From the NCBI GenBank assembly GCA_031551635.1, contig JAVBNH010000002.1, positions 124,001 to 188,000 on the forward strand: 64,000 nucleotides of DNA, given 5' to 3'. The notes beneath the pieces were generated by a model, which ran no database searches, was not told the DNA's origin, and saw only the letters and a program-made list of their open reading frames with translations. Below are positions 37,801 to 44,591 of the stretch, in pieces. The position numbers were made by a program, and so were the translations under genes. Source of the stretch: JAVBNH01 sp031551635 (GTDB lineage Bacteria > Bacillota > Clostridia > Oscillospirales > Acutalibacteraceae). Each line of letters starts with the position of its first letter. Positions within the stretch are counted from its first letter, which is position 1.

Positions 37801-38053
37801 ATAATCCGTTTGTTGAGTTGTCCTGGATTATTAAACGCGCCGCACCGCCTTCTGATGTGTCATGGTGGGTTTGAAGTATTTGATACTTTGTCAGCTCAGA
37901 TGCGGGGATGTTGTTGAGAGCGGTCTTTAAATCTGTTTTTGCCTGGGCAAATGTCGCGGCTGAAGCATTCATTGAAAATGCGACGCTTATCGATGTTACT
38001 ATCATCATAATTGACAGTATCATTGACAAGCTTTTTCTGAGTCGTTGTTTCAT
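28898..38053 (-). CDS. Giant secreted protein with four ~420-residue repeats
   Basis: A 3,051-residue protein of no family I recognise. It starts with a clear signal peptide (RLRKSLSMILSIMMIVTS, cleavage near ASA-A at residue 32), with AAAGGAG upstream of the ATG. The first ~1,200 residues are non-repetitive. Four repeats follow, anchored by F(L/I/V)xxL-x8-WxLxGxD at about residues 1418, 1838, 2264 and 2679. Each repeat also has GYxxGLxPxLxALG, a P-N-L-I-Y-F segment, DLITIxVSLALQ and YLTYPNDWT-like pieces. The first repeat contains an EF-hand-like loop, DLNGDGLVDDAD. There is no LPXTG or SLH motif. The C-terminus is an amphipathic helix (FFEKIIEFFQKIIDFFKN) similar to that of the secreted protein at 53885-58279. 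An extracellular or surface role is inferred. Confidence 0.85.
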   Translation of the reverse strand: MKQRLRKSLSMILSIMMIVTSISVAFSMNASAATFAQAKTDLKTALNNIPASELTKYQILQTHHDTSEGGAARLIIQDNSTNGLLYDAAAKYGELFQTTDTTGTNRILFDTSTTSTPTYHWWSSLSRQLVTDLALSNADGGKANRDILVHLFADNRNYANTNFRSTPFASAQGTNSGTYVASNAGTWNKDNTPLAINVEIIVKRSEFQAIRQFANIATLLAAPTVNTTLSYGGNGRIHQRSGSGCTGYYNNFSNKNSFYTRHATSSSYLNLIKEYYNYFYTQNTSQGVNRVNSNPALYSIDEIAKELANNQAMLDMLAAVSGTTVNTFTAADKAKFFPQHAQIDAYIQNCINASVTINYKNDVEYFQKPGGFNETVNAGTAYDNSNLTEMLDLWNSQQQHYGRLTGLNATQQGLLVTAYGFNLGNINSSRAILRNDLELLWIHALKTRVDQLYTTFYKSNPDDYRPMDDTTILSIYNELVSLRNTINGFTPAHIALAFTSGTQYLTDFINSLTYEFTYRGIIASSTSDKTYFDKIKYTDLSEIATKDIITMLDEYPAKQTAFLANMTANQAKLSAADFAVLYGTYYNDIVLDCDDILHRLLQARFNEEVNTALAAIGNNPTNPTINWSNFHLFRGAMNNIETSIYNYETNSDGTSKYGYISAATRTAYAQLKDVVGNQFAAYISTLGYNDYVQKTYSYPTRIGDSLIDNEGNVALDMARSNTDTFAVNNNSLNGVVSALETLLGSPDFANTLQSVMGCDEPVDIAGCMKNLPTAIGLGCSDAMVNCIVGLTYVEVTKALEETWSDLPGVNGNRPGATAADHRYLFDPNKSDYADIYLRPLHDVLTDTGNPLGTTNNLTGLAIYPDMLAPLIEAAYPQVAATLRTAKPKGDSWDVYNDENRPESENKRTTDIWQSIMVDGNLALDWGVDSAADKSAAFNAAMSAALRGIWPLVKSLLLGQSYEGAILRAATITAVNYSGLQPTADNLKLRLIVENGTEGYSKIFAPIFEGLNGYSAEAMALIPTNAQIHSYATSDFSGIPNVVKAITAPISYFTNDLASRPVNKVLEMLPYMAYAIQFNMIGQLLNELKTQIKYIPDGNASLLGITCSIAGLGLDLSGFYDLDVPDLLFSGDDSALDLSMLNDMNGLIQKLPSCFMDGCNISLPQFDSRCIMTAGTLKTGSSPTPPAGQIPTKRISGNAAMGNYCNATRHYIDADKPTVMYGLLNYLIKGIGQDPNLIGSIIKSEEGISPELQEVLTHMSSDANRPMSIASVVELFNQKEYPVAQYQWVAPPVTASPYRYLGYNNMWTAAKADALANNLDGLVADILTMTGETQTIKEIVDEMLDGFLNAETLKSLTDTLGELELDEMISTLLKNSFGVDIADWLIYKNTDDLNGDGLVDDADQELFFYYKPEDIQTREDFLAALYEMLEPLVPILTFVLNGSDIRVFTNGADEALYFYGSDGYAKGIIPLLQALGVPTADILTPAAYSAAIAANPSNAIKYIIDPIFGIIDEIAANPLSTILEKLPNIIYYLSSNGLATTLNILLHPILVLLDTVRPFYNLNVQTIIGMLAGEETTTPPDPDEEPGFDFSTITATQIDQFTFEYILGIAEQALGFDLNVLKNIIPTHISNYATPFTFLNGDEGFLITELDNGDVFTIIVSLLLEILKNPTNQEKIAEMAKLDGAIIPAIFEVLKERTIGIETIDWFYYTETPVDQAGYEYFLQNPADAPQPASNHSLAYLTYPNDWTEGTANYIENNFDDILSDIVELIKPGSSIAEILADSFTLDQLYNDDLFNSVLETIQDLLKDISIDILDTAGIALDVDLSFWKEHDGAWNVTDRASFIAALSDAISTIEPLINWLLCGKDLRYFHPSEPMIDPDTGEDVLNDLLVLPGTKGYAFALVPILEALGITMDDGLLSADAFDAASIDLKVTSLFNAIFDRVEEILADPVNEVLAMIPNLIYFINADGLTVSVNNLLAPVFNIIDAVNPALSEPIDVAALIPFPIDDISFASLLDFASTEINLGTEEDPLYLNLDFLKGFLTDFWLGGLSSFRSASGDYAFRMDYITDEATHEHRGDLITIVVSLALQMFKGPENAAVFAKLLGGQDKYDAVISLMNGERYVTSMPDWFYFDNIYKDPAKRDEIIADASLLTNITNPTQSFVYLTYPNNWTSGVSEYLVNNFDSIVNSLLPLFMDNATTLTALLKDTVDLNSILYTADNITAITGAIADLLKDIDASLVDHVGAILGIDINAIANYDPGVVNGRDDFLAKLSEALAPATILIEWILCGNDLDYFVELENAGNSLISIKGNKGYENGLVPILEMLGIRDLAKQSEFDAMASADKINYLLDKILGFVESIINDPAEQPIDKILGLVPNLIYFVNNKGLTYSINNLLGCVLNLLDTVKPLGVDVDITELLGGFPLEDISFDNIFAFVRDKMGFDFSIIGGYLSSFFIGNIKAFESAYGGNYAFAMDYANPDGTLDDNTRSDLITIIVSLALQVIDSPNNKAALVDLFGDDGETIYAVLKNILHMDNFPVTYKPINWILTDKAGTGEVLSPLLSTQIFGSPYGKLWTREKAQYIADHLEQFIDNLIHLLGLEIEGFKVDNITDLLNTFIGVSLYTSDNISTIVTAIKDLVAQLNDIPGATHIKALIKESLGVDLDAWNNLTTATYVIADGDRAAFVNALCEILAPINPVLEWILSGKDISFFVDASEQDYILLQGAQGYAYGIIPILEALGCRDVMTATEFNADPDNMLKNVLNTVLDQVDIILADPINELFSVLPGIFYFINSNGLSTSLMNLLQPILVLFDAVQPLIGKNLNEIVGIDLENLQFDSIIDLLVGMLNDSTGAAFIPLVINDIAELTMGRVEKFTTSNDLLADRDAYTMVYDAEAQKADMITVLLRIAMRFLTLEQNNAEVKKLAAKYLKGDPYKYVVVLLDGFFHYASTPNGMDTILGSLFFVAFGVMIATNEVTQVYDNLTDNWKFVFDTLASLNSTAMQEFNKLINDIFAKLFPEGSVLDPEGPAKNGLIKFFEKIIEFFQKIIDFFKNLFN

Positions 38054-38164
38054 AAATACACTCCTTTTTCTTATTGGTTATTCGGTGTTTGCTCATTATA
38101 TACATTATTATGACTTGGGGGATAATGCACATAATTAGACACGGACACCTATTAACTCATAATT

Positions 38165-38193
38165 ATTTTATCTATTTCATAACGGTTTGTCAA
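38165..38193 (-). promoter_or_regulatory. Promoter of the giant secreted protein gene
   Basis: On the minus strand, TTGACA (38193-38188), a 17-bp spacer and TAAAAT (38170-38165), about 110 bp upstream of the ATG. It has the best -35 seen upstream of this gene. Confidence 0.65.
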
Positions 38194-38727
38194 GCGTTTT
38201 ATAGTTAAAAGCTCCAAAGAATAGCAACAAAAAAGAACTTAAAATCGGAAAAGTCAACAGTTACGAGACTTTTTTGCTGTTTTCGTCTGGAACAACTGAC
38301 TAAATAGTGTTTGTCCCTTTGTTAAAAACTACTTAAACCTATTTTTTCAATAGACAAATCTGACAAGAAGATGTAAAGTAAATTGTCATATGTTACAAAC
38401 TTTAAAAAAAGCTGCTCTTTTTTTTCAGTTTTTTGCTTTATAGCTTAATTAGCACAAATAACAACTGTTATTTCCGAAAAGGTATTTAGATTTATTTGTA
38501 TAATTACATTCAAGAATAAAAAAGCCTTGATTTTGAATTTTTTCAATTTTTTGTCGAAATGTGTTTTTTTTCAAAGTTAATTCGTAAGTATAATAATTAA
38601 AGTGTGATAAATGCGTATAAAACAATATAAATAAATATAAAAAAATATAAAATCAGATGATGTAATCCTCAAATAATTGTAAACAGAGATATTAATAGAG
38701 AAAAAAATCAGATTTATTAATATCTAT
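38194..38727. other. Long AT-rich intergenic region between divergent genes
   Basis: The 888-bp gap between the giant gene and the GH2 gene (38054-38941) is AT-rich and holds no convincing gene. It contains promoters for both directions (listed separately) and one TGTCGAA heptamer (38552-38558), which equals the core of the Spo0A box of Bacillus. It also has several A/T runs. No repeat element copy is here. Confidence 0.5.
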
Positions 38728-38756
38728 TTGACAAAATGGCAATATTAAGGTATGAT
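38728..38756 (+). promoter_or_regulatory. Strong forward promoter 185 bp before the GH2 gene
   Basis: TTGACA (38728-38733), a 17-bp spacer and TATGAT (38751-38756). A small inverted repeat AGTAT-C-ATACT (about 38806-38816) lies downstream and could be an operator or leader structure. Confidence 0.6.
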
Positions 38757-38853
38757 TATGTAGTAGCAAATAGTTTAAATGAATATAAAAACATATAAAC
38801 CAAGATAGTATCATACTAATTTGACTATATTTACTAATAAAATTTTTTTATCC

Positions 38854-38882
38854 TTGACTAAACTGACTTTATAAGATATATT
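38854..38882 (+). promoter_or_regulatory. Proximal promoter of the GH2 gene
   Basis: TTGACT (38854-38859), a 17-bp spacer and TATATT (38877-38882), about 50 bp upstream of the GH2 start. It may act in tandem with the promoter at 38728. Confidence 0.6.
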
Positions 38883-38941
38883 ATATTAAAATCAATTCAA
38901 CTCAATCCTAAGTATCAGTTTGAAAAAGTGAGGTTAAATTT

Positions 38942-40648
38942 ATGAACATTCCGCGCCCCGAACACCCGAATCCCCAATTCTTCAGGGAAAACTGGAGGAA
39001 TCTCAACGGAGAATGGCAGCTTGAAATAGACCACGGCAAGAGCGGTCAGGCTAGAAGGCTTTATGACCGAGAGACAAATCTCAGCGGTAAAATAATCGTT
39101 CCCTTCTGCCCCGAAAGCAAGCTCTCCGGCATTGAACATAAGGATTTTATGAGCGCGGTGTGGTATAGACGTGAATTTGAGCTGTCCGCCGAAGAGCTGA
39201 AGGATCTTATTTTTATTCACTTCGGCGCAGTTGATTACAATGCGACTGTTTATATCAACGGATTTGAGGCAGGAACCCATAAAGGGGGTTATGTTTCATT
39301 CAAAATTGACATCACGAAGCTTTGCAAGCTGGGAAAAAATATTGTTACGGTTTATGCCGTTGACGAGGTTCGCGACCCGATGGTTCCGCACGGTAAGCAG
39401 TGCGAGGAATATTTCTCAAAAGGCTGCGACTATACAAGAACCACCGGAATTTGGCAGACTGTTTATCTCGAGTTTGTACCGAAAGCATACATAAAGAGCT
39501 TTAAATTTTTTCCCGATACCGAAAATGCTTCACTAAATATTCAAGCGGAATTATCGGCAGCGGGTAGCTTGAAAGCAGAGGCTTTTTATCAGGGTAAAAA
39601 TGTCGGCGAGGCTTGCGTGTCAAGCGTTGGCGGCTTCACTCAGCTGAATCTTGCTTTGAGTGAAAAGCACCTTTGGGAAGTCGGAAACGGCAGGCTTTAT
39701 GACTTGAAGCTAACATTTAACGAAGATACTGTCAATAGCTATTTCGGGCTTCGCAATGTCGCGCTGAGCGGTATGAAATTTCTCATCAACGGCAAATCTG
39801 TTTTCCAGCGCCTTGTGCTTGACCAGGGCTTTTATCCGGACGGAATTTATACCGCACCGAGTGACGAGGATCTGCTAAATGATATAAAACTCTCAAAGGA
39901 AGTCGGCTTTAACGGCGCGAGACTCCATGAAAAAATATTTGAGCCGCGTTTTCTGTATCATGCTGACCGTGAAGGTTATATTGTCTGGGGTGAATACCCT
40001 AACTGGGGCGCTGACCATACAAACGGCGCGTCGGTTTATTCCATATTGCCCGAATGGACCGAGGAGCTGCAAAGAGACTTCAATCACCCGAGTATCATCG
40101 GCTGGTGCCCCTTCAATGAGACCTGGGACATACATAACAGCCGCCAGGATAACGAGCTTTTGCGCATTGTTTACCGCGCCACAAAAGCGATTGACCAGAC
40201 TAGACCCTGTATTGATACAAGCGGTAATTACCATGTTGAAACGGATATTTTCTGCGTTCATGACTACGACCAGAATCCGGCGGCATTCAAGGAGCGCTAT
40301 GACGCATTGCCGAATGAAGGCGAAATGTTCACCTTTTTCGCCGACCGCCAGCAATGGGAAGGTCAGCCGGTTATGATTAGCGAGTACGGCGGCATCAAAT
40401 GGGCACCGAATCTTGCGGGCGGCTGGGGCTACGGCGAGGCGCCGAAAACCATCGAGGAGTTTATGCAGCGATATAAAGACCTCACAGACGCAATACTTGA
40501 TAACAGTGAGATATTCGGTTTTGTTTATACTCAGCTCACCGATATTGAACAGGAGCAAAACGGAATTTATACCTATAACCGCGAAAAAAAGTTTGACAAC
40601 GACGCGTTGTTTAAGATAAACACCAGAAAAGCAAAAATCGAGGATTGA
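38942..40648 (+). CDS. Glycoside hydrolase family 2 enzyme
   Basis: A 568-residue cytoplasmic enzyme (no signal peptide) of the GH2 beta-galactosidase/beta-glucuronidase/beta-mannosidase group. An N-terminal sugar-binding jelly roll (WRNLNGEWQLEID ... WYRREFEL) is followed by an Ig-like domain and a TIM barrel. The acid/base is E393 in PFNETWD and the nucleophile is E481 in ISEYGG. It is shorter than LacZ (~1,000) and close to GusA in size. Exact sugar specificity cannot be read. It ends at a strong terminator. Confidence 0.9.
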   Translation: MNIPRPEHPNPQFFRENWRNLNGEWQLEIDHGKSGQARRLYDRETNLSGKIIVPFCPESKLSGIEHKDFMSAVWYRREFELSAEELKDLIFIHFGAVDYNATVYINGFEAGTHKGGYVSFKIDITKLCKLGKNIVTVYAVDEVRDPMVPHGKQCEEYFSKGCDYTRTTGIWQTVYLEFVPKAYIKSFKFFPDTENASLNIQAELSAAGSLKAEAFYQGKNVGEACVSSVGGFTQLNLALSEKHLWEVGNGRLYDLKLTFNEDTVNSYFGLRNVALSGMKFLINGKSVFQRLVLDQGFYPDGIYTAPSDEDLLNDIKLSKEVGFNGARLHEKIFEPRFLYHADREGYIVWGEYPNWGADHTNGASVYSILPEWTEELQRDFNHPSIIGWCPFNETWDIHNSRQDNELLRIVYRATKAIDQTRPCIDTSGNYHVETDIFCVHDYDQNPAAFKERYDALPNEGEMFTFFADRQQWEGQPVMISEYGGIKWAPNLAGGWGYGEAPKTIEEFMQRYKDLTDAILDNSEIFGFVYTQLTDIEQEQNGIYTYNREKKFDNDALFKINTRKAKIED

Positions 40649-40657
40649 TAAAAAAAC

Positions 40658-40697
40658 TCGACTGTTTTTGATTATTATCGATAACAGTCGATTTTTC
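40658..40697 (+). terminator. Intrinsic terminator after the GH2 gene
   Basis: TCGACTGTT (40658-40666) pairs with AACAGTCGA (40683-40691), followed by TTTTTCTTT. Confidence 0.8.
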
Positions 40698-40735
40698 TTT
40701 ATGAAAAAGTATAACAATTGTGATATAATCGCTTA

Positions 40736-40809
40736 GTACCTTAGTGGGCTGAAAGCTCAATAAAAAACAAGACTTGGTTTGTGGGCTTGGCAAGCCATGC
40801 CCACGTTAG
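40736..40809 (+). repeat. Dispersed palindromic repeat element, copy 4
   Basis: A near-consensus 74-bp copy, from GTACCTTAGTGGGCTGAAAG to CCCACGTTAG, with one mismatch in the hairpin arm (CCATGCCC). TATAAT (40724-40729) lies just upstream. It is 60 bp before the Spo0A-like gene, in the same orientation, so it may be part of that transcript's leader. Confidence 0.85.
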
Positions 40810-40868
40810 TAATTATATAGCTAAAATATGAATTTATATTTTTATGAAAGACGGTTGGTGTTAAATAT

Positions 40869-41606
40869 ATGCTATCTGTATTGCTGGCTGACGACAATAG
40901 ACCATGGGTAGAGGCGTTGAGAATAGCCATTGACAGAAACGTTGATTTTGAGGTCATAGCTATTGCCTACGATGGCAGAGAGGCACTCGAAAAAATCATA
41001 AATCTGAAGCCGGATATTGTCATTCTGGATATTATTATGCCGGAGTTTGACGGCGCTTATATCGTGAATTATATACGAAAGCATATGGATAATTATATGC
41101 CTATTGTCTATATTCTTTCAGGTATTGGTACTGATACCGTAATTAAAATTCTTAATGACCTGGATATAGATTTTTACAGCATGAAACCGATTACTGTTGA
41201 GACAGTAATGGATTCGCTACATAAAATTATAAGCAGGCAAAACGACGGTAACCCTGTTTTCAATGAAGCTCCTTTAAGAGAGCCACTTGAAATTATCAAG
41301 GATGTCCTGCTGAAGCTCGGAATGCCGCCAAATAAGCTGTCGACTTTTTGTATTCTTGACGCTTTGCAGTATTATTATGAAAACCCTGACTGTATAAGGC
41401 TTCTCACGAAGGTTTTATACCCAAAAATTGCCAGAGAGCGCGAGCTTTCTCCGGCATCTGTCGAGAAAAATATCCGAGACGCAATTGCTAAAATGCAAAA
41501 AAAGAGCACCTCTCTTTATCTGAAGATTTTCGCATATGCCGAAGGGCAGAGGGTTACTAACGGTGAGTTTTTATCTGTGGTTATCGATTATATAAAAAGA
41601 AACTGA
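40869..41606 (+). CDS. Spo0A-family response regulator (paralog)
   Basis: A 245-residue two-domain regulator. The receiver domain (about 1-120) has all expected residues: acidic pair D8/D9 (LLADDN), phospho-acceptor D54 (VILDIIMPEFDG) and K106 (SMKPI). The C-terminal domain (about 140-245) matches the Spo0A DNA-binding domain: LGMPPNK, TKVLYPKIARE, and SPASVEKNIRDAI as the recognition-helix region. It is followed 16 bp later by two histidine kinases, unlike the orphan master Spo0A, so it is probably a dedicated paralog rather than the main sporulation regulator. Confidence 0.85.
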   Translation: MLSVLLADDNRPWVEALRIAIDRNVDFEVIAIAYDGREALEKIINLKPDIVILDIIMPEFDGAYIVNYIRKHMDNYMPIVYILSGIGTDTVIKILNDLDIDFYSMKPITVETVMDSLHKIISRQNDGNPVFNEAPLREPLEIIKDVLLKLGMPPNKLSTFCILDALQYYYENPDCIRLLTKVLYPKIARERELSPASVEKNIRDAIAKMQKKSTSLYLKIFAYAEGQRVTNGEFLSVVIDYIKRN

Positions 41607-41622
41607 TTCAAAAAAACATGAG

Positions 41623-43020
41623 GTGAGAGAACTGGTTAATATTCTATTTGGTTATTCAAGACAGATGGAAATAATTCTTTCAGTTATTTCTCTGGCTTCT
41701 ACTTTATTGTTGGGTTTTTTAACGATGAAACTGGTGCTTATTCTATATGATGAAAATGAAATTCCTCTCAAAAAACAATTCACATCAGTGGCTGTTATTT
41801 CTTTTCTTTACTATTGTCTTATTTATGGCACTTATGCATTATACGGTTTTAAAAGTATTCCTCCCGGGCTGTTGAATATACTCACTCTGCCAAATCCTAT
41901 AATGGGAACGGTGATGTATCTTTTAGGTGTAATGTTTTTGAAAATTACACCTTCCCGCGCTGCGAATATAACCCGGCAATGTTATATTTATATGTTTATA
42001 GTTGCAAGCATTAATCTACTTATTGATAAGCTGTTGTTTTCTCAAGGGCAAATTAATGAGCATGGTTATAATTATCTTTTGGATGCTATAAGTGTCATTG
42101 TGTGCGACGGAGTATTTCTGCTGGGATATTATATAAACAAAAGACTAGTTCGGAAATATAAGGTTGTTAGCAGAATCAGCGAGGCAATTCAGGTAAAAAA
42201 TTTCGGCAGCTCAATTTTTAACAGCGTCGTTTATATTATTTGCATTTATATTTTTGTTATTTTTGTTATGACCTCCTATGGTAATTATAATTACCCCAAA
42301 AATTTGATAGTAATCACGGTTCTGGTTATTCTTCTCGATGCGGATATTAATTTCAGCTTTGACCGCCTCTACACCAACGAGGTAGCTGTAAAAAGCTCAT
42401 ACATAAACAGCCTAGCTAAATCAATAGAAGGCTTCACAGAGTATGCCGGTTTCGTTAATGAAACGCTTGATAAATATGACGTTTTGATAAAAGATGAGGA
42501 TTGGCAGCAATTGCGTGGGTATCATGAAAAACTAATAGGTAACACGCGAAGCGGCACTAATAAAATCAATCTTTCAAGTAAAATGTCATTGAATCCGGCG
42601 CTTATATCGCTGCTGTTGAAAAAACTGGACTATGCTGAGGTAAACAATGTACAGTTGATTTTTCCCGACCTCGTATCTTTTGAAGAGCTGTACATTAGCG
42701 ATATTGACCTGAGTCGAGTGCTTGGAAATCTCATTGATAATGCTATTGAAGCTGCCTCAGAATCTGAAGCACGAAGGGTATCTTTTTCGGTGAAGGAAAA
42801 AGTGGATGAATGCAAGCTTATTATTATTTCAAACAGCATAAAAGAAAGTGTTGATATAGACAGCGTCTCGGTTAAAGGCGTCACCACCAAAGCCGGGCAT
42901 TCGGGGGTCGGTTTAACACAAGTGAGAAATATCCTCAGGCAATACAATAACAGCTCTATACATTTTTCTTGTTTTAAAAAAGAATTTACCGTTTTTATTG
43001 AGATTTGGAAAAGCGAATAA
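41623..43020 (+). CDS. AgrC-like membrane histidine kinase A: ATP site intact, phospho-His absent
   Basis: About 465 residues: six to seven N-terminal transmembrane helices (1-220), a dimerisation helix region, and a GHKL ATPase domain (about 340-465). The N-box GNLIDNAIEAA (368-378) and G-box SGVGL (427-431) are intact. In the H-box the residue at the phospho-His position is Gly276 (TEYAGFVNE), where the downstream paralog has LKHDFHN. GTG 41623 is given as the start, but AGGTGAG (41621) suggests initiation a few codons later, perhaps at CTG 41632. It cannot phosphorylate itself by the normal route, so it should act with the next protein. Confidence 0.8.
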   Translation: MRELVNILFGYSRQMEIILSVISLASTLLLGFLTMKLVLILYDENEIPLKKQFTSVAVISFLYYCLIYGTYALYGFKSIPPGLLNILTLPNPIMGTVMYLLGVMFLKITPSRAANITRQCYIYMFIVASINLLIDKLLFSQGQINEHGYNYLLDAISVIVCDGVFLLGYYINKRLVRKYKVVSRISEAIQVKNFGSSIFNSVVYIICIYIFVIFVMTSYGNYNYPKNLIVITVLVILLDADINFSFDRLYTNEVAVKSSYINSLAKSIEGFTEYAGFVNETLDKYDVLIKDEDWQQLRGYHEKLIGNTRSGTNKINLSSKMSLNPALISLLLKKLDYAEVNNVQLIFPDLVSFEELYISDIDLSRVLGNLIDNAIEAASESEARRVSFSVKEKVDECKLIIISNSIKESVDIDSVSVKGVTTKAGHSGVGLTQVRNILRQYNNSSIHFSCFKKEFTVFIEIWKSE

Positions 43021-43058
43021 TATTAAACAATATTTTGAACTATGGAAAGAATGTGATA

Positions 43059-44399
43059 TTGTTGTACAGCGAGCTGGCATACTCCGAAAATATGCAGATG
43101 ATTCTTTTCTTCATTTCAACTGCTAATTCATTATTACTGTCGGTTCTGACAATGAAATTAACAATGGCGCTCTACGGTGAAAAATGCAGTATAAAAAGAC
43201 AAACCCTTTTTGTTTTTTTAACCGGCTTTGTTTTAAGCACCGCATGGGTTTACAGCTGGTATCTAATAGGAGGCGGGGATGATTTTTCAGCTGTAGCTTA
43301 TTCGCTAATAACTATACCCAACCCTCTGTTTGCTTTGGTTTACTATTTTTTAGGTATCAAAATCCTTCTTCTATCCTCGCATAATTCCGTTCGATTAATG
43401 AGAATTATTTATCTTTTACAGATTTTTATTTTTTGCGTTTCACAGCTGATAAGCACACAATTTTTTCCTCAGCAGAAAGGAAAACCATTTAATTATCTGC
43501 TCGACATTCTCGCTCTTCTCACGAGCTCCGTCATTAGTATTTTTGCATTGTTTATAGCTTTTTATTTTATCAGCTACAAAAAGATGATGATTAGACTAAA
43601 AGACAGCACTCCTGAAAAAAAGTTGTTTAAGGCACTGTTTTTCAGTTTTTTTCAAGCGTTAATGATATATTTACTTGTCATTATCACAAAATATTTTATA
43701 ACGCCCATGAATTTTGCATTCTCCTGCATCATCGTGATTCTCGCTGCGAGTCTGGTTTTGTCGACTATTCTCAACCACGAACGCTCTATCAAAGTCGAGC
43801 TTTACAACAGAAATATTTATATCAGCAATCTCACGAAGGTGGTTGAGGATTTTTCCGGACTAAAACATGATTTTCATAATATACTGCAGTCCTACAGCGG
43901 TTATCTTGCAATTAATGACACCGAGCGATTGAAATCGTATCATGAACATCTGATGAAAACAGTAAAAATTACAGGCATGCAGGTCAGTCTGAATCACAGG
44001 TTAGCTCAAAATACAGCGCTGGCGACTGTGCTTATTAGTAAAAGTAATCTGGCATTGAGCCGGGATATTTGTTTCGAAATGGACATAATGTGCGACATTA
44101 AGGAAATGTATATTGATGAAACGGAATTATGTAATCTGCTTAGTGAAATGTTGAATTATTTTTTAATAAGTGTATCATCATTTAAGACTAAAATGATTAG
44201 AATTTTTATTGATGAAATTGATGAAGGCAAAAAACGAATTGAAATCAAGGTGCCTCTTGAAATCGAAAATAAAGCAAATGAAAATAATAAAATCTACATA
44301 TTATTACATTCTTATCTGCTGAAGTACGAAAATGTTTCTTATTCGACATCATATTACATGGATGAGTTCATTTCAACCATTGTAATTAACAAAAACTGA
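43059..44399 (+). CDS. AgrC-like membrane histidine kinase B: phospho-His present, ATP site degenerate
   Basis: A paralog of the preceding protein (shared TMKL near the first helix, IPNP, and YxxNLxKxxExF before the H-box). About 447 residues with a membrane N-terminal half. The H-box is intact: GLKHDFHNIL, with the phospho-His at about residue 270 (bases 43866-43868). The C-terminal domain has lost the nucleotide site: the N-box reads NLLSEMLNYF (Asn to Tyr at the Mg2+ position) and no G-box is visible. TTG 43059 with GGAAAG upstream is chosen by alignment with the paralog; an in-frame TTG at 43005 would overlap the preceding gene. It is probably the substrate half of a heterodimer. Confidence 0.8.
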   Translation: MLYSELAYSENMQMILFFISTANSLLLSVLTMKLTMALYGEKCSIKRQTLFVFLTGFVLSTAWVYSWYLIGGGDDFSAVAYSLITIPNPLFALVYYFLGIKILLLSSHNSVRLMRIIYLLQIFIFCVSQLISTQFFPQQKGKPFNYLLDILALLTSSVISIFALFIAFYFISYKKMMIRLKDSTPEKKLFKALFFSFFQALMIYLLVIITKYFITPMNFAFSCIIVILAASLVLSTILNHERSIKVELYNRNIYISNLTKVVEDFSGLKHDFHNILQSYSGYLAINDTERLKSYHEHLMKTVKITGMQVSLNHRLAQNTALATVLISKSNLALSRDICFEMDIMCDIKEMYIDETELCNLLSEMLNYFLISVSSFKTKMIRIFIDEIDEGKKRIEIKVPLEIENKANENNKIYILLHSYLLKYENVSYSTSYYMDEFISTIVINKN

Positions 44400-44436
44400 A
44401 ATTTATCGAAAAAAAGATATTGCGAAAATCAAAAAA

Positions 44437-44522
44437 TGTCGATTAAATTTTATTGTTTTTATAACAAAAATCATCTATATTGTTTATTAGGTACAGCATT
44501 ACAATAGCTTACCTGGTAAGCA
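44437..44522 (+). promoter_or_regulatory. Possible regulatory sites before the DUF6514-like gene
   Basis: TGTCGAT (44437-44443) is one base from the Spo0A box core TGTCGAA. GCTTACC-T-GGTAAGC (44508-44522) is a perfect 7-bp inverted repeat that could be an operator or a small hairpin. Both lie in the 190-bp gap after kinase B. Assignment is tentative. Confidence 0.35.
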
Positions 44523-44591
44523 ATATTTTCTTTCTGTTATATGTCTCGCTCTCCTATTCCTGTAACATATAAAAAAGGACGTGTTAATAAT

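Noticed and set aside
28898..38053. Giant protein as a second NRPS or PKS because it is next to the NRPS cluster
   Set aside because: It has a signal peptide, runs on the opposite strand with its own promoter and terminator, and contains no adenylation, ketosynthase or carrier motifs.
39893..40717. Minus-strand open frame of about 270 codons
   Set aside because: It is antisense to the catalytic half of the GH2 gene and crosses its terminator; no ribosome binding site or family match.
40736..40809. Palindromic element as an intrinsic terminator or known riboswitch
   Set aside because: There is no T-run after the GC hairpin, copies occur in leaders as well as after genes, and it matches no riboswitch class I know; a MITE/REP-like element fits better.
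43005..43058. Upstream TTG start for kinase B overlapping kinase A
   Set aside because: It has no ribosome binding site, and alignment of the two paralogs puts the start near 43059.
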